A program made the position numbers and the translations under genes. Of a stretch of DNA of 30,442 bases, positions 1 through 7,214 are shown piece after piece. How positions within the stretch are numbered: position 1 is the first letter of the stretch; each line of letters begins with the position of its first letter. A model generated the notes under the pieces. It was not told where the DNA came from and made no database searches. It saw only the letters and a list, made by a program, of their open reading frames with translations. Source of the stretch: Oscillospiraceae bacterium (lineage in GTDB: Bacteria; Bacillota; Clostridia; Oscillospirales; CAG-272); NCBI GenBank assembly GCA_015065395.1, contig SVQJ01000002.1, positions 1-30,442 of the forward strand, read 5' to 3'.

Positions 1-171
1 AAGCACCTGTCTGATTTCCCCATCGGTGGGATTTTTAGATATTTTAGTTTCCCGTATTTCGCATTCTTCAACCTTACAGGTAAGGGACAAACGTTTTTTG
101 TATTCGTCAACACCCTCTCTGAAAAACCTTTCAGAGAGGGAGCCGACCGATATGAATTTTATCTTTAACAT
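1..171 (-). CDS. rlmH: RlmH, 23S rRNA m3-pseudouridine-1915 methyltransferase (5' part; runs off window)
   Basis: The minus strand from an ATG at 171 encodes MLKIKFISVGSLSERFFREG followed by VDEYKKRLS, the start of an RlmH (COG1576) protein. The family begins with a short beta strand ending in SVGKLKE and then a DEYxKRL helix. RlmH is a SPOUT methyltransferase that methylates pseudouridine 1915 of 23S rRNA in assembled ribosomes. Only 57 codons are inside the window, so the SAM-binding C-terminal knot is not visible. The start lies 1 nt after the stop of the upstream metallo-hydrolase gene, so the two are probably co-transcribed. The codons include a perfect 12-bp inverted repeat (113-140). 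Identification rests on the N-terminal signature only. Confidence 0.82.
   Translation of the reverse strand, partial: MLKIKFISVGSLSERFFREGVDEYKKRLSLTCKVEECEIRETKISKNPTDGEIRQVL
113..140. repeat. Perfect 12-bp inverted repeat inside the rlmH coding region
   Basis: CCCTCTCTGAAA (113-124) and TTTCAGAGAGGG (129-140) are exact reverse complements around a 4-nt centre. They fall 32-59 nt into the rlmH reading frame, where they encode SLSERFFREG. The mRNA could form a stable hairpin near the start of translation. No U-tract follows, so it is not a classic terminator. Confidence 0.6.
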
Positions 172-172
172 A

Positions 173-949
173 TTAAATAACTGTGGCAACCTCTCTGCCG
201 GCTACCTTTACGGTGATGTGTTCTGTATATCCCTCCGCCTCCAGAAGCTGATTCACAGCGGAGAGCGCGCGGTCAGGAGTATTGTTTTCAAAGCTTAGAT
301 GGGCAAGAATGATTTTTTCAGTGCCGCTTTTAGCCATTTCGCAGCATAGAATAGCGCTGTCCTTATTGGAAAGATGTCCGAGCTTTGACAGTATCCGCTC
401 CTTTAGAAACTGAGGATAGGGGCCGTACATCAGCATACCCCTGTCGTGATTGGCTTCAATAACAGCCTGGCGGCAATGGCAAAGCTTTTCCACTGCAAGA
501 GCGGTGATAAAGCCCATATCCGTTGCAACTCCGGCACGGTCTCCGTCATCGCTTTCGGCTATGTAACCCACGTGGGCCGCGCTGTCATGAGGGAGAGGAA
601 AGGATGTAACTGTCAGGTCTCCTACTTTTACCGTATATTCAAGGGAATCATGGATGCACGTACATTTAGCAACATCTGCTTTTTTACACAGCTCACGGGA
701 GCTTGGCATTGTGGAATGTATGGGTATGGGACGTTTGCGCATCAGAACATCAAGGGCACTTATATGATCCTTATGCTCGTGTGTAACGAAAATTGCATCA
801 ATGTCCTCAATGGAGAGCCCCAAAGAGCAAAGACCTGTGCAAATAGCCTTGCAGTTTCTGCCGGCATCTATGAGTATGGCTGTGCATTCTGTTTTTATAA
901 GCGTACAATTTCCGCTTGAGCCGGAAAAAAGAGTGGCAATTTTGATCAT
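173..949 (-). CDS. MBL-fold metallo-hydrolase, WalJ/YycJ-like
   Basis: A 258-residue single-domain metallo-beta-lactamase fold protein. The N-terminus has the FSGSSGNC strand-turn typical of the YycJ/WalJ group. The metal-binding motif THEHKDH (HxHxDH) lies near residue 56, followed by a later LPHD motif, an ATDMG aspartate and an ILAHLS histidine near the C-terminus, so the binuclear metal ligands look intact. Members of this group are thought to be 5'-to-3' exonucleases or phosphodiesterases; WalJ is linked in Bacillus to the WalRK region and to coordination of division with replication. Here there is no walRK; the gene starts inside the last codons of rimO (4-nt ATGA overlap) and is followed 1 nt later by rlmH, so it sits in an RNA/DNA-maintenance operon. 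The exact substrate is unknown. Confidence 0.85.
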   Translation of the reverse strand: MIKIATLFSGSSGNCTLIKTECTAILIDAGRNCKAICTGLCSLGLSIEDIDAIFVTHEHKDHISALDVLMRKRPIPIHSTMPSSRELCKKADVAKCTCIHDSLEYTVKVGDLTVTSFPLPHDSAAHVGYIAESDDGDRAGVATDMGFITALAVEKLCHCRQAVIEANHDRGMLMYGPYPQFLKERILSKLGHLSNKDSAILCCEMAKSGTEKIILAHLSFENNTPDRALSAVNQLLEAEGYTEHITVKVAGREVATVI

Positions 950-2289
950 ACTACGGTTTCACCCACCAGATCGTAATCCATTGTTTCTATTATGCGAACG
1001 TCAAGAAACTCGCCTTCGTTCACTTTTCTTTCGCTGGTGAACCATACTTTACCGTCGATCTCGGCGCTGTCTCTGTAGGTTCTGCCTACATACGCTTCAC
1101 TTACAGGGTCAAAGCCCTCGCAAAGAACATGAACGACTTTTCCCAAAAGCTCTTCGTTGTATTTTTCTGAATTATCAAGCTGAGCACTCATAAGGATATC
1201 GTATCTGTCCTGTTTTGTCTGCTCGTCTATCTGATCGGGAAGATCGTATGCAGCGGTTCCCTCTTCTCTGGAGTATGTAAAGGCACCGAAGCGCTCAAAT
1301 TTAACATCCTTTATAAATTTACAAAGCTCCTCAAAGTCCTCCTCAGTCTCTCCGGGGAAGCCTACGATAGCTGTAGAGCGGATAACGATATCGGGAATCT
1401 CTCGTCTGAGCTTTCCAATGGTTTCCTTTATCAGCGCAGCGTTTCCGTGGCGGTTCATAGCCGTGAGCATTCTGTCGCTTATATGCTGGATGGGAAGGTC
1501 GATATAATTGACGATTCTGGGATTATCTCTCATCTCGCTGATAAGCTCATCCGTGATCTTATCGGGATAGCAGTAGAGCAGGCGGATCCAGGGAATAGAG
1601 GTATTATCGCATATTGCTCGGAGAAGCTCCGGAAGTGCAAGGCGGCCGTAAATATCCATTCCGTAAACGCTTGTATCCTGTGCGATAACGCAAAGCTCTT
1701 TTATACCCATTTTATCAAGACCCTTTGCCTCTTCGACGATATCCTCTATAGTACGGGAGCGCAGAGAGCCGCGGATGGAGGGGATAGCACAATATGTGCA
1801 TCTGTTATTACAGCCCTCAGCCACCTTAAGGTATGCAAAGGTCTCACCTGTGGTGATGATTCTGTCTCCGCCGAGGGACAGCTTTTCCTTATCCTCAAAG
1901 GAGGTATATCTTTCTTCGCTGTGGGAGAAAACGCTGTCAACGGCTTCTACTATATTATGTATCGATCCGATGCCGACAGCACTGTCGATCTCGGGAAGCT
2001 CGGAGAGGAGCTCCTCACGGTAGCGCTCTGCAAGGCATCCGCAAACAACGATGCCCTCAAGGCCGTTATGCTCCTTAAGCCATGCAATATCAAGAATGGA
2101 ATCAATGGATTCCTTTTTTGCACTTTCGATAAACGCACAGGTATTTATAATAATGCAATCGGCATCTGTTTCCTCAGGGGTGATCTCGTAGCCTGCTTCA
2201 AGAAGGTGGTGAAGCATGACCTCAGTATCGCAAAGATTTTTTGCACAACCGAGAGAAACGAAACCGACTTTTTTGTCTCTTCTGTTCAT
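946..2289 (-). CDS. rimO: RimO, ribosomal protein uS12 aspartate methylthiotransferase
   Basis: A 447-residue methylthiotransferase of the radical-SAM family, full length. The N-terminal MTTase domain carries the three cluster cysteines in GCAKNLCD, INTCAF and VVCGCLAER. The radical-SAM domain has CNNRCTYCAIP around residue 160, and a C-terminal TRAM-type domain (about residues 385-445) ends in DYDLVGE, as usual for RimO. The short GCAKNLCDTE start and the RGSLRSR segment favour RimO over MiaB. The enzyme adds a methylthio group to a conserved Asp of ribosomal protein S12 and needs two 4Fe-4S clusters, which fits with the NifS/NifU genes at the far end of this window. It overlaps the downstream metallo-hydrolase by 4 nt and lies 48 nt after recX. 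Confidence 0.95.
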   Translation of the reverse strand: MNRRDKKVGFVSLGCAKNLCDTEVMLHHLLEAGYEITPEETDADCIIINTCAFIESAKKESIDSILDIAWLKEHNGLEGIVVCGCLAERYREELLSELPEIDSAVGIGSIHNIVEAVDSVFSHSEERYTSFEDKEKLSLGGDRIITTGETFAYLKVAEGCNNRCTYCAIPSIRGSLRSRTIEDIVEEAKGLDKMGIKELCVIAQDTSVYGMDIYGRLALPELLRAICDNTSIPWIRLLYCYPDKITDELISEMRDNPRIVNYIDLPIQHISDRMLTAMNRHGNAALIKETIGKLRREIPDIVIRSTAIVGFPGETEEDFEELCKFIKDVKFERFGAFTYSREEGTAAYDLPDQIDEQTKQDRYDILMSAQLDNSEKYNEELLGKVVHVLCEGFDPVSEAYVGRTYRDSAEIDGKVWFTSERKVNEGEFLDVRIIETMDYDLVGETVV

Positions 2290-2337
2290 TGGAATTGGCT
2301 CCTTTTGTTATTTGGGTCAGTTTTGAAGGGTGCGGGA

Positions 2338-2976
2338 TTATTCATCTTCTCCCCCGATAACGGGAAGTATCTCGTTCAAGGAATAGCCGAGGCGCGAGAG
2401 TGCGGCGATGCGGTTTTCTCTTTCTCGGCGATCTGCCGGGGGGGTCTTGAATTTCTGTGATACCACACGGTTCAATGCGTATGAGTATTCCTCGGGAGTA
2501 ACGCTGTCCAGGGCCTTAAAAATAGCCTTTCTGTCATAGCCCCGGCCCATAAGCTCAGCAGCGATACGCTTTTTGCCCCAGTATTTTTTAAGGCAGAAAT
2601 ACCTTGCGATGCGCTTGGTCTGCTCTTCCTCATTGATGTAGCCCTTTTCAACCATAATATCTGCGGCTTTTTCTGCGTATTCCCGGCCGATGCCGTAATG
2701 GGTTATACGTGAAATAAGCTTAGTACGGCTGAAATCCGAGGTCGCGAGCATTTTTTCTGCTCTTGCGATCGCATTGCATAAAGCGGAGATCTCAGAATAT
2801 CTGCCATAGTCCTCTTCGTTTATAATGTCTCCAACGGACAGCTTTTCTTCATACCAATGGGAAATAGAGAAAAGTAAGGTTATTTTACCTTCTCCTGTCT
2901 CTGTGCTGTCGCAGGGGCATACTTCCGCATTCATGCCTGCGCGGGATTCATAAATTTTTGTAATAATATAAGTCAT
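2338..2976 (-). CDS. recX: RecX, regulatory protein of RecA
   Basis: A 212-residue alpha-helical protein with the repeated three-helix RecX units. These are visible as SRTKLISRITHYGIGREYAEKAADIMVE followed by GYINEEEQTKRIARYF, then KYWGKKRIAAELMGRGYDRKAI and a third repeat SRLGYSLNEIL. RecX binds RecA filaments and inhibits or remodels them. It lies downstream of recA in the same direction, as in many bacteria, but recF is inserted between them here. The start ATG at 2976 has AAGGA a few bases upstream. The first ~70 residues are a variable N-terminal region typical of Firmicute RecX. Confidence 0.9.
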   Translation of the reverse strand: MTYIITKIYESRAGMNAEVCPCDSTETGEGKITLLFSISHWYEEKLSVGDIINEEDYGRYSEISALCNAIARAEKMLATSDFSRTKLISRITHYGIGREYAEKAADIMVEKGYINEEEQTKRIARYFCLKKYWGKKRIAAELMGRGYDRKAIFKALDSVTPEEYSYALNRVVSQKFKTPPADRRERENRIAALSRLGYSLNEILPVIGGEDE

Positions 2977-3003
2977 TTTTCCTTTTTATGTGCTTTTTGC
3001 TGT

Positions 3004-4131
3004 CTAAACAAGTCGGCCGTTTTCTATATGTAAAAGCTTGGTATTTGAATCAGAGGATCGGAAAATGTCAGGCTCGCAGGAGGTAACGATAAGCTGGCGG
3101 TCGGAAAGGTTCGAAAGAACGAACCTTCGTCTTGAGAGATCCAGCTCGCTGAGAACATCGTCAAGAAGAAAAACAGGGTATTCTCCGCTGATCTTTTTTG
3201 CTATCTCTCCCTCGCCCAGCTTCATTGAAAGGGCGAGGCTTCTCTGCTGACCCTGGGAAGCGTATGTTTTTGCTTCCTTTGAGTTCAGGCGCACCTGAAT
3301 ATCGTCCTTATGGGCTCCGTACAGGGTTGAGCCGACGATGATCTCTCTGTCGATATTATCGAGAAGAGAACGGAAAAGCGTTTCCCTTCCTTCTTTTCTG
3401 ATCTCATCACCGTTTTCCATTTCTCCGATGCATGAGGATCTGTAAGTCAAGGAGGGCTTTTCTCTCCCGTTTGTCATGCTGTCAAAGATGTCCGCAATAT
3501 ACGATGAAAGGAGCCTCATATAATCAAGACGCCGCGCGGCGATATCAGAGCCGAAGCGTGAGAGCTGATCGGCATATATTTCCCAAAGATAAGAGTCCTG
3601 AGAGCCCTTGCCCTCGCTTTGAGCCTTTTTGATAAGGGAATTTCGCTGGATAAGCGCTCGGTTATATTTTGAGAGGCTGTCGAGATAGGCAGGATGCAAC
3701 TGGGAGAGGGCGATATCCATAAAGCTTCGCCTCAGTGCCGGACCTCCGCTGACCAATGTAAGGTGTGCGGGGCAGAAAAGCACTGCGCGAAATGCACCTA
3801 TCATTTCCTTTGCGCCTGTGAGCTTTGCCTGATTTTTTGTGATTATCTTTCGTCCCTCGCCGAGTATTTCACAGCCGAGAGAGACGGGGTATTTGTCGGA
3901 ATCCTTTATGTAGTCAAGGGAAAGGCTTGCAGATCTGTCACCGAAGCGGATCATTTCCTTTTCCTTGGCACCTCTGAATGAGCGCCCTCTCGCAAAGAAA
4001 TAGATCCCCTCAAGTATATTTGATTTTCCCTGTGCGTTTTCACCGAATAGCACGTTTGTGCCGTCGGTGAAATCAACGCATTCCTCTTCTATGTTCCGAA
4101 AGGATCTGAATGATATGCGAAGACACTTCAA
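3004..4131 (-). CDS. recF: RecF, DNA replication and repair ATPase
   Basis: A 375-residue SMC-like ABC ATPase. Walker A is GENAQGKSNILEG (near residue 33), the lid region contains SQGQQRSLALSMKL, and Walker B is FLLDDVLSELD near residue 325. It loads RecA at single-strand gaps together with RecO and RecR. The start appears to be TTG at 4131 (the first residues read KCLRISFRSFRN, the normal RecF N-terminus) with a weak GGGA upstream; no ATG fits. The stop codon is TAG, which matters for the barnase pseudogene below. It lies 23 nt after recA and 27 nt before recX, so all three look co-transcribed. RecF usually sits beside dnaN and gyrB, so this location is unusual. Confidence 0.94.
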   Translation of the reverse strand: MKCLRISFRSFRNIEEECVDFTDGTNVLFGENAQGKSNILEGIYFFARGRSFRGAKEKEMIRFGDRSASLSLDYIKDSDKYPVSLGCEILGEGRKIITKNQAKLTGAKEMIGAFRAVLFCPAHLTLVSGGPALRRSFMDIALSQLHPAYLDSLSKYNRALIQRNSLIKKAQSEGKGSQDSYLWEIYADQLSRFGSDIAARRLDYMRLLSSYIADIFDSMTNGREKPSLTYRSSCIGEMENGDEIRKEGRETLFRSLLDNIDREIIVGSTLYGAHKDDIQVRLNSKEAKTYASQGQQRSLALSMKLGEGEIAKKISGEYPVFLLDDVLSELDLSRRRFVLSNLSDRQLIVTSCEPDIFRSSDSNTKLLHIENGRLV

Positions 4132-4154
4132 AACAGTTTTCCCGCTTATCTTTA

Positions 4155-5270
4155 TCAGTCGTCAAGATCCAGTTCCGTTTCCAAAAGACGGATATCCAGA
4201 TCCTCGTCGTCTATAAGGGCATCGCTGTCCTCAATGGTGTCATTTAGGGTAGCGGCTTTGATTCTTGCTTCGATCTCTGCGGAAAGAGCGGCATCGCCCT
4301 CGATCGCCTTGCGAGCGTTATCTCTGCCCTGTCCCAGGCGTTCACCGTTATAGGAGAACCAGGATCCGCTCTTTTCGATAACTCCGACCTCAACGCCCAT
4401 GTCGATGATCTCTCCGGATTTGGAGATACCGGAGCCGTAGAGAATATCGAATTCGCAAACCTTGAAGGGAGGAGCAACCTTATTTTTAACGATCTTGCAC
4501 TTAACACGGTTACCGTAGGATTCACTTCCTGCTTTAAGTGTTTCTGTCTTGCGCAGGTCGAGACGGACGGAAGCGTAAAATTTAAGTGCGCGTCCTCCCG
4601 TGGTGGTCTCAGGGTTTCCGTACATAACGCCAACCTTCTCACGCAGCTGGTTTATGAAAATTATGATGCAGTTTGTTTTTGCAGCCGCACCGTTGAGCTT
4701 ACGAAGTGCCTGAGACATAAGGCGTGCCTGGAGACCAACGTGGGAAGCCCCCATATCTCCTTCGATCTCCTGCTGGGGAACGAGAGCGGCAACGGAGTCC
4801 ACAACAACGATATCAATAGCGCCGCTGCGAACAAGAGCCTCGCACACCTCAAGTGCCTGCTCACCTGAATCGGGCTGAGAAACGAGGAGCTCATCAATAT
4901 TAACGCCCAGATTTTTGGCATAAACAGGGTCGAGAGCGTGCTCTGCGTCAATGTAAGCTGCCTCTCCGCCAAGCTTCTGCACCTCTGCAACGCAATGGAG
5001 AGCAACAGTAGTTTTACCGCTGGATTCAGGTCCGTATATTTCAATGATTCTTCCCTTGGGAACACCGCCGACTCCCAGAGCCATATCAAGTCCAACGCTT
5101 CCCGTGGAAACTGCGCTGACATTCATATTGGGATTTTCGCCCATTTTGATAACGGTTCCCTTACCGAAGCGCTTTTCCATCTGGGAGATAGCAGTTTCAA
5201 GAGCTTTTTTCTTTTCTTCCGGTGTTGCCACCACCGCAGGAGCGGGAGCGGGCTTCTTTTTTGTAGCCAT
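4155..5270 (-). CDS. recA: RecA recombinase
   Basis: A full-length 371-residue RecA. After a Lys/Pro/Ala-rich N-terminal tail come the Walker A GPESSGKT (about residues 84-91), the DAEHALD helix, Walker B VVVDSVAALVP, loop L1 MGASHVGLQARLM and loop L2 FINQLREKVGVMYGNPETTTGG. The C-terminus ends in an acidic tail (DLDD). RecA forms ATP-dependent filaments on single-stranded DNA for homologous recombination and for LexA cleavage. Start: ATG 5270 with GAGG about 8 nt upstream. A sigma-A-type promoter lies about 100 bp upstream, but I see no GAAC-N4-GTTC type LexA box, so SOS control is not evident here. It heads a recA-recF-recX run. Confidence 0.98.
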   Translation of the reverse strand: MATKKKPAPAPAVVATPEEKKKALETAISQMEKRFGKGTVIKMGENPNMNVSAVSTGSVGLDMALGVGGVPKGRIIEIYGPESSGKTTVALHCVAEVQKLGGEAAYIDAEHALDPVYAKNLGVNIDELLVSQPDSGEQALEVCEALVRSGAIDIVVVDSVAALVPQQEIEGDMGASHVGLQARLMSQALRKLNGAAAKTNCIIIFINQLREKVGVMYGNPETTTGGRALKFYASVRLDLRKTETLKAGSESYGNRVKCKIVKNKVAPPFKVCEFDILYGSGISKSGEIIDMGVEVGVIEKSGSWFSYNGERLGQGRDNARKAIEGDAALSAEIEARIKAATLNDTIEDSDALIDDEDLDIRLLETELDLDD

Positions 5271-5370
5271 AATGTAAACCTCACATACAGATTATTAGTA
5301 AAAAATTAGTAAGCTAACAGCCTCACCAAAAAAAGCATATAGTGGGGCAATTATATTTTTATACATAATA

Positions 5371-5399
5371 ATTATATATCAAATTACCTCTCCCGTCAA
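5371..5399 (-). promoter_or_regulatory. Predicted recA promoter
   Basis: Read on the minus strand: TTGACG, a 17-bp spacer, then TATAAT. This gives a 5' leader of roughly 90 nt before the recA ATG at 5270. The spacing and the exact -10 make it a good housekeeping promoter; no overlapping inverted GAAC/GTTC operator is visible. Confidence 0.65.
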
Positions 5400-5530
5400 T
5401 AAAACGGGTACATTTTTATTGGAAAAAAACATGGTTTTTATTGCCTTTTTAATATTTTTGAATCTTGCGGTAATTGGATCGGTATTTCAGGGAAACAATA
5501 AATAAAAATCTGCTTCAAAGGAGAAAAAGT

Positions 5531-5980
5531 GTGAAAATATACGGGAAAGAATATCAAAAGTATGCAGATAAAAGGGCGCCCTCGTCCCCCATAGTGAAGG
5601 ACTGCCTGTGGGCGTTTTTCGTAGGCGGCGGTATATGTGCCGCGGCTCAGGTGCTTAAAAGGCTTTATACGGAGTTTATGATCCCGAAGGATGCGGGAAC
5701 ACTGGTTAGTGTTTCTTTGATCTTTGTGTCAGCGTTACTCACGGGGCTTGGAATATTCGATAAAATAGCAAAAAAAGCCGGTGCAGGAACTCTCGTTCCC
5801 ATCACGGGCTTTGCAAATGCGGTTTCCAGTGCTGCAATAGATACAAAGGGGGAGGGCTTTATTTTAGGAGTGGGCGCAAAGATATTCACCGTTGCCGGCC
5901 CCGTTATCCTCTACGGTATTACTGCCGGCTCGGTTTACGGAGTCATATATTGGGTTATAAAATGCGTAGCGGGCGCCTGA
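5531..5980 (+). CDS. spoVAC: SpoVAC, stage V sporulation protein AC (full-length copy)
   Basis: The GTG at 5531 is chosen because AAAGGAG (5517-5523) sits 7 nt upstream; this gives 149 residues, close to the ~150 of Bacillus SpoVAC. Family features: a cytoplasmic N-terminus, CLWAFFVGGGICAAAQ as first membrane segment, SALLTGLGIFDKI, AGAGTLVPITGFANAVSSA, then EGFILGVGAKIFTVAGPV and a final hydrophobic helix. SpoVA proteins form the inner-membrane channel for dipicolinic acid uptake into the forespore and release at germination. The usual partners spoVAD and spoVAE/EB are absent here. Immediately downstream begins the toxin/immunity region, and two partial copies of this gene's 3' end recur at 7348 and 8553. 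An earlier in-frame ATG (5474) lacks a good ribosome binding site. Confidence 0.9.
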   Translation: MKIYGKEYQKYADKRAPSSPIVKDCLWAFFVGGGICAAAQVLKRLYTEFMIPKDAGTLVSVSLIFVSALLTGLGIFDKIAKKAGAGTLVPITGFANAVSSAAIDTKGEGFILGVGAKIFTVAGPVILYGITAGSVYGVIYWVIKCVAGA

Positions 5981-5990
5981 GGGCGCCCGC
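5969..5990 (+). terminator. Stem-loop at the end of spoVAC
   Basis: A perfect 9-bp GC-rich stem (GCGGGCGCC / GGCGCCCGC) with loop TGAG overlaps the spoVAC stop codon: the TGA is the loop. It probably ends both spoVAC and the converging immunity gene. No strong U-tract follows, so Rho-independent function is likely but not certain. The same hairpin recurs at the end of both partial spoVAC copies. Confidence 0.6.
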
Positions 5991-5995
5991 TGAAT

Positions 5996-6247
5996 TCACT
6001 TTTCAAACTGTGCTTTTATGCGTTCATTTACACGAGCATCCATGCCGCCCGGGAGAAAAACAAGATCTTTTTCGTGGATCGATATTGTTGCAATGTTGTC
6101 TTTTTCTCCGTATTGCGGAAAACAGACAAGCCAATATCCAAAGGAATTGTCGTCAAGGCAGATCCACCCCTGCATACCCTTGTGAACACCGTGTTTTGCA
6201 TAATTTTCCTTTTCTACTACAACTTCTATACAATCTAATTCTTTCAT
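5996..6247 (-). CDS. Small immunity-type protein, copy 1 (of three paralogues)
   Basis: An 83-residue protein beginning MKELDCIEVVVEKENYAKHG, with HKGMQGWICLDD, a central CFPQYGEKDNIATI and a C-terminal MDARVNERIKAQFEK. Start ATG 6247 is preceded by GGAG nine nt upstream. It is clearly paralogous to the genes at 6337-6585 and 9245-9493. All three lie directly downstream of a toxin gene or toxin relic with the same C-terminal domain, so an immunity role is inferred from position. The fold resembles the small beta-rich DUF4926-type group, but I cannot confirm that. Here the cognate toxin is reduced to a relic (6262-6325), making this an orphan or backup immunity gene. Confidence 0.7.
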   Translation of the reverse strand: MKELDCIEVVVEKENYAKHGVHKGMQGWICLDDNSFGYWLVCFPQYGEKDNIATISIHEKDLVFLPGGMDARVNERIKAQFEK

Positions 6248-6261
6248 TTTTATAATCTCCA

Positions 6262-6325
6262 TCAATAATCACCGTAAGGTGTTGCTAATTGTATATGACA
6301 GGCGGGACGGACCATCCATCATATA
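6262..6325 (-). pseudogene. Relic of a toxin C-terminus
   Basis: The minus strand reads HIQLATPYGDY then stop, matching the end of the toxin at 6600 (HIQLATPYGDN) and the relic at 9496 (HIQLATPYGGK). Upstream, GGATGG followed by TCC GTC CCG CCT matches GWxVxP in a different phase. The spacing is 4 nt shorter than in the intact gene, so a small deletion has shifted the frame. Only the last ~20 codons remain. It directly precedes immunity copy 1, so this is the stump of that gene's original toxin. Confidence 0.7.
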
Positions 6326-6336
6326 GCAAAGGATAA

Positions 6337-6585
6337 TTAATCTCCAAATTGTTCTTTGATCTTCTCATTAACCAATGGATCCATTCGGGGAATCTCTTTC
6401 ATATCTTTTTCTTTGATGGAAATTGTCGCAATATTATCTTTTTCACCGTATTGGGGAAAACAGACAAGCCAATAACTGTTTGTACAATCATCTAAGCATA
6501 TCCAACCTTGCATTCCTTTGTGTACGCCTTCTTTAGCATAACATTCTTTTTCAACAATAACTTCTACAGGGTCCATTTCCTTCAT
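6337..6585 (-). CDS. Small immunity-type protein, copy 2
   Basis: An 82-residue paralogue of the other two immunity-type genes: MKEMDPVEVIVEKECYAKEG, HKGMQGWICLDD, CFPQYGEKDNIATI, then IPRMDPLVNEKIKEQFGD. The ATG at 6585 is chosen because GGAGG lies 8 nt upstream. That SD overlaps the TAA stop of the toxin (6600), so the pair is translationally coupled. Tight coupling behind a toxin gene, small size and acidic beta-rich composition fit an immunity protein for the toxin at 6600-7157. Specificity is inferred and not shown. No membrane segment or signal peptide is seen. Confidence 0.78.
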   Translation of the reverse strand: MKEMDPVEVIVEKECYAKEGVHKGMQGWICLDDCTNSYWLVCFPQYGEKDNIATISIKEKDMKEIPRMDPLVNEKIKEQFGD

Positions 6586-6599
6586 TTCAATAACCTCCA

Positions 6600-7157
6600 T
6601 TAATTATCTCCGTAGGGTGTTGCTAATTGTATATGTCCGTTAGAATAAGTCATCCATCCTGTAATAAAAGATACTGTACCCGAACCGTCTTTGCGTGGTA
6701 GTTCTACTCTTATGTTAATACGCTGACCATTATGATCAAGTTTATTTAGAGTATATTCTCCATTAATATACTTTTTCAATCCTTGTTTTTCTATTTCTTC
6801 CTTTAGGTACGGTATATCTTTAACGGTGTACCCCCAAGATTCGAACATGTCTTTCTTATCGTTGCTGTATCTACCTTTGGTATTGAATAAGTACACGTCA
6901 TACTTGCTGTATGCAGAATCAGCGGTACAATTATACATAACGTTAACATACGGAATATCTACCAAAATACAATGGCAAAAGGGATAATGCGGCCATTTGG
7001 GAGTAAGCTCCTTTGCAAACCAACATTCGTGAAGCTTTAAGCATACTTCGCAATGAGTTTTGCCTTCGTTTCTGTGTATCCACATATTCCATTTCGGCTC
7101 TGCTGGAATAGGCTTTCCGCTGTTTGCGGCTTTTATAACTTGTGATAAGTAGTCCAA
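6600..7157 (-). CDS. Putative polymorphic toxin: Cys-cluster N-terminus plus DUF6883-like C-terminal domain
   Basis: A 185-residue protein starting at TTG 7157 (AAAGGA upstream), in a promoter/RBS arrangement identical to that of the barnase gene at 8363. Residues 1-70 hold W26, then C36-x2-C39, H57, C61-x-C63, a likely zinc-binding knuckle shared with the barnase gene and resembling the PPxHxNCRC end of Mu F-like head proteins. The C-terminus (about 130-185) reads LDHNGQRINIRVELPRKD, a GWM segment and HIQLATPYG. This resembles DUF6883-type tips of contact-dependent and RHS toxins, thought to be RNase-like folds. The enzyme activity is not established. It lacks any secretion or delivery domain, so it may be an orphan toxin module. 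A coupled immunity gene follows. Confidence 0.7.
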   Translation of the reverse strand: MDYLSQVIKAANSGKPIPAEPKWNMWIHRNEGKTHCEVCLKLHECWFAKELTPKWPHYPFCHCILVDIPYVNVMYNCTADSAYSKYDVYLFNTKGRYSNDKKDMFESWGYTVKDIPYLKEEIEKQGLKKYINGEYTLNKLDHNGQRINIRVELPRKDGSGTVSFITGWMTYSNGHIQLATPYGDN

Positions 7158-7173
7158 TAGTTTTTCCTTTCTT

Positions 7174-7203
7174 ATTATAACATAATTTTGAGTAGGTGTA
7201 CAA
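7174..7203 (-). promoter_or_regulatory. Toxin promoter in repeat copy 1
   Basis: Minus strand: TTGTAC, 18-bp spacer, TATAAT with an upstream TG (extended -10). The same elements and spacing occur at 8380-8409 although the spacers differ, which supports function. The predicted transcription start falls within the SD of the TTG-started toxin, giving a leader of only about 10 nt. Confidence 0.65.
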
Positions 7204-7214
7204 TAATCAAATTA

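Noticed and set aside
1447..2460. Long plus-strand open frame opposite rimO and recX
   Set aside because: It lies antisense to two well-supported genes, has no SD and no recognisable domain; a codon-bias shadow.
5408..5436. Sigma-G type promoter for spoVAC (GTACA-17-CATGGTT)
   Set aside because: Only a partial match to GHATR / CATNHTA; not strong enough to annotate.
5271..5470. LexA/SOS box upstream of recA
   Set aside because: No GAAC-N4-GTTC or similar dyad is visible between the promoter and the ATG.
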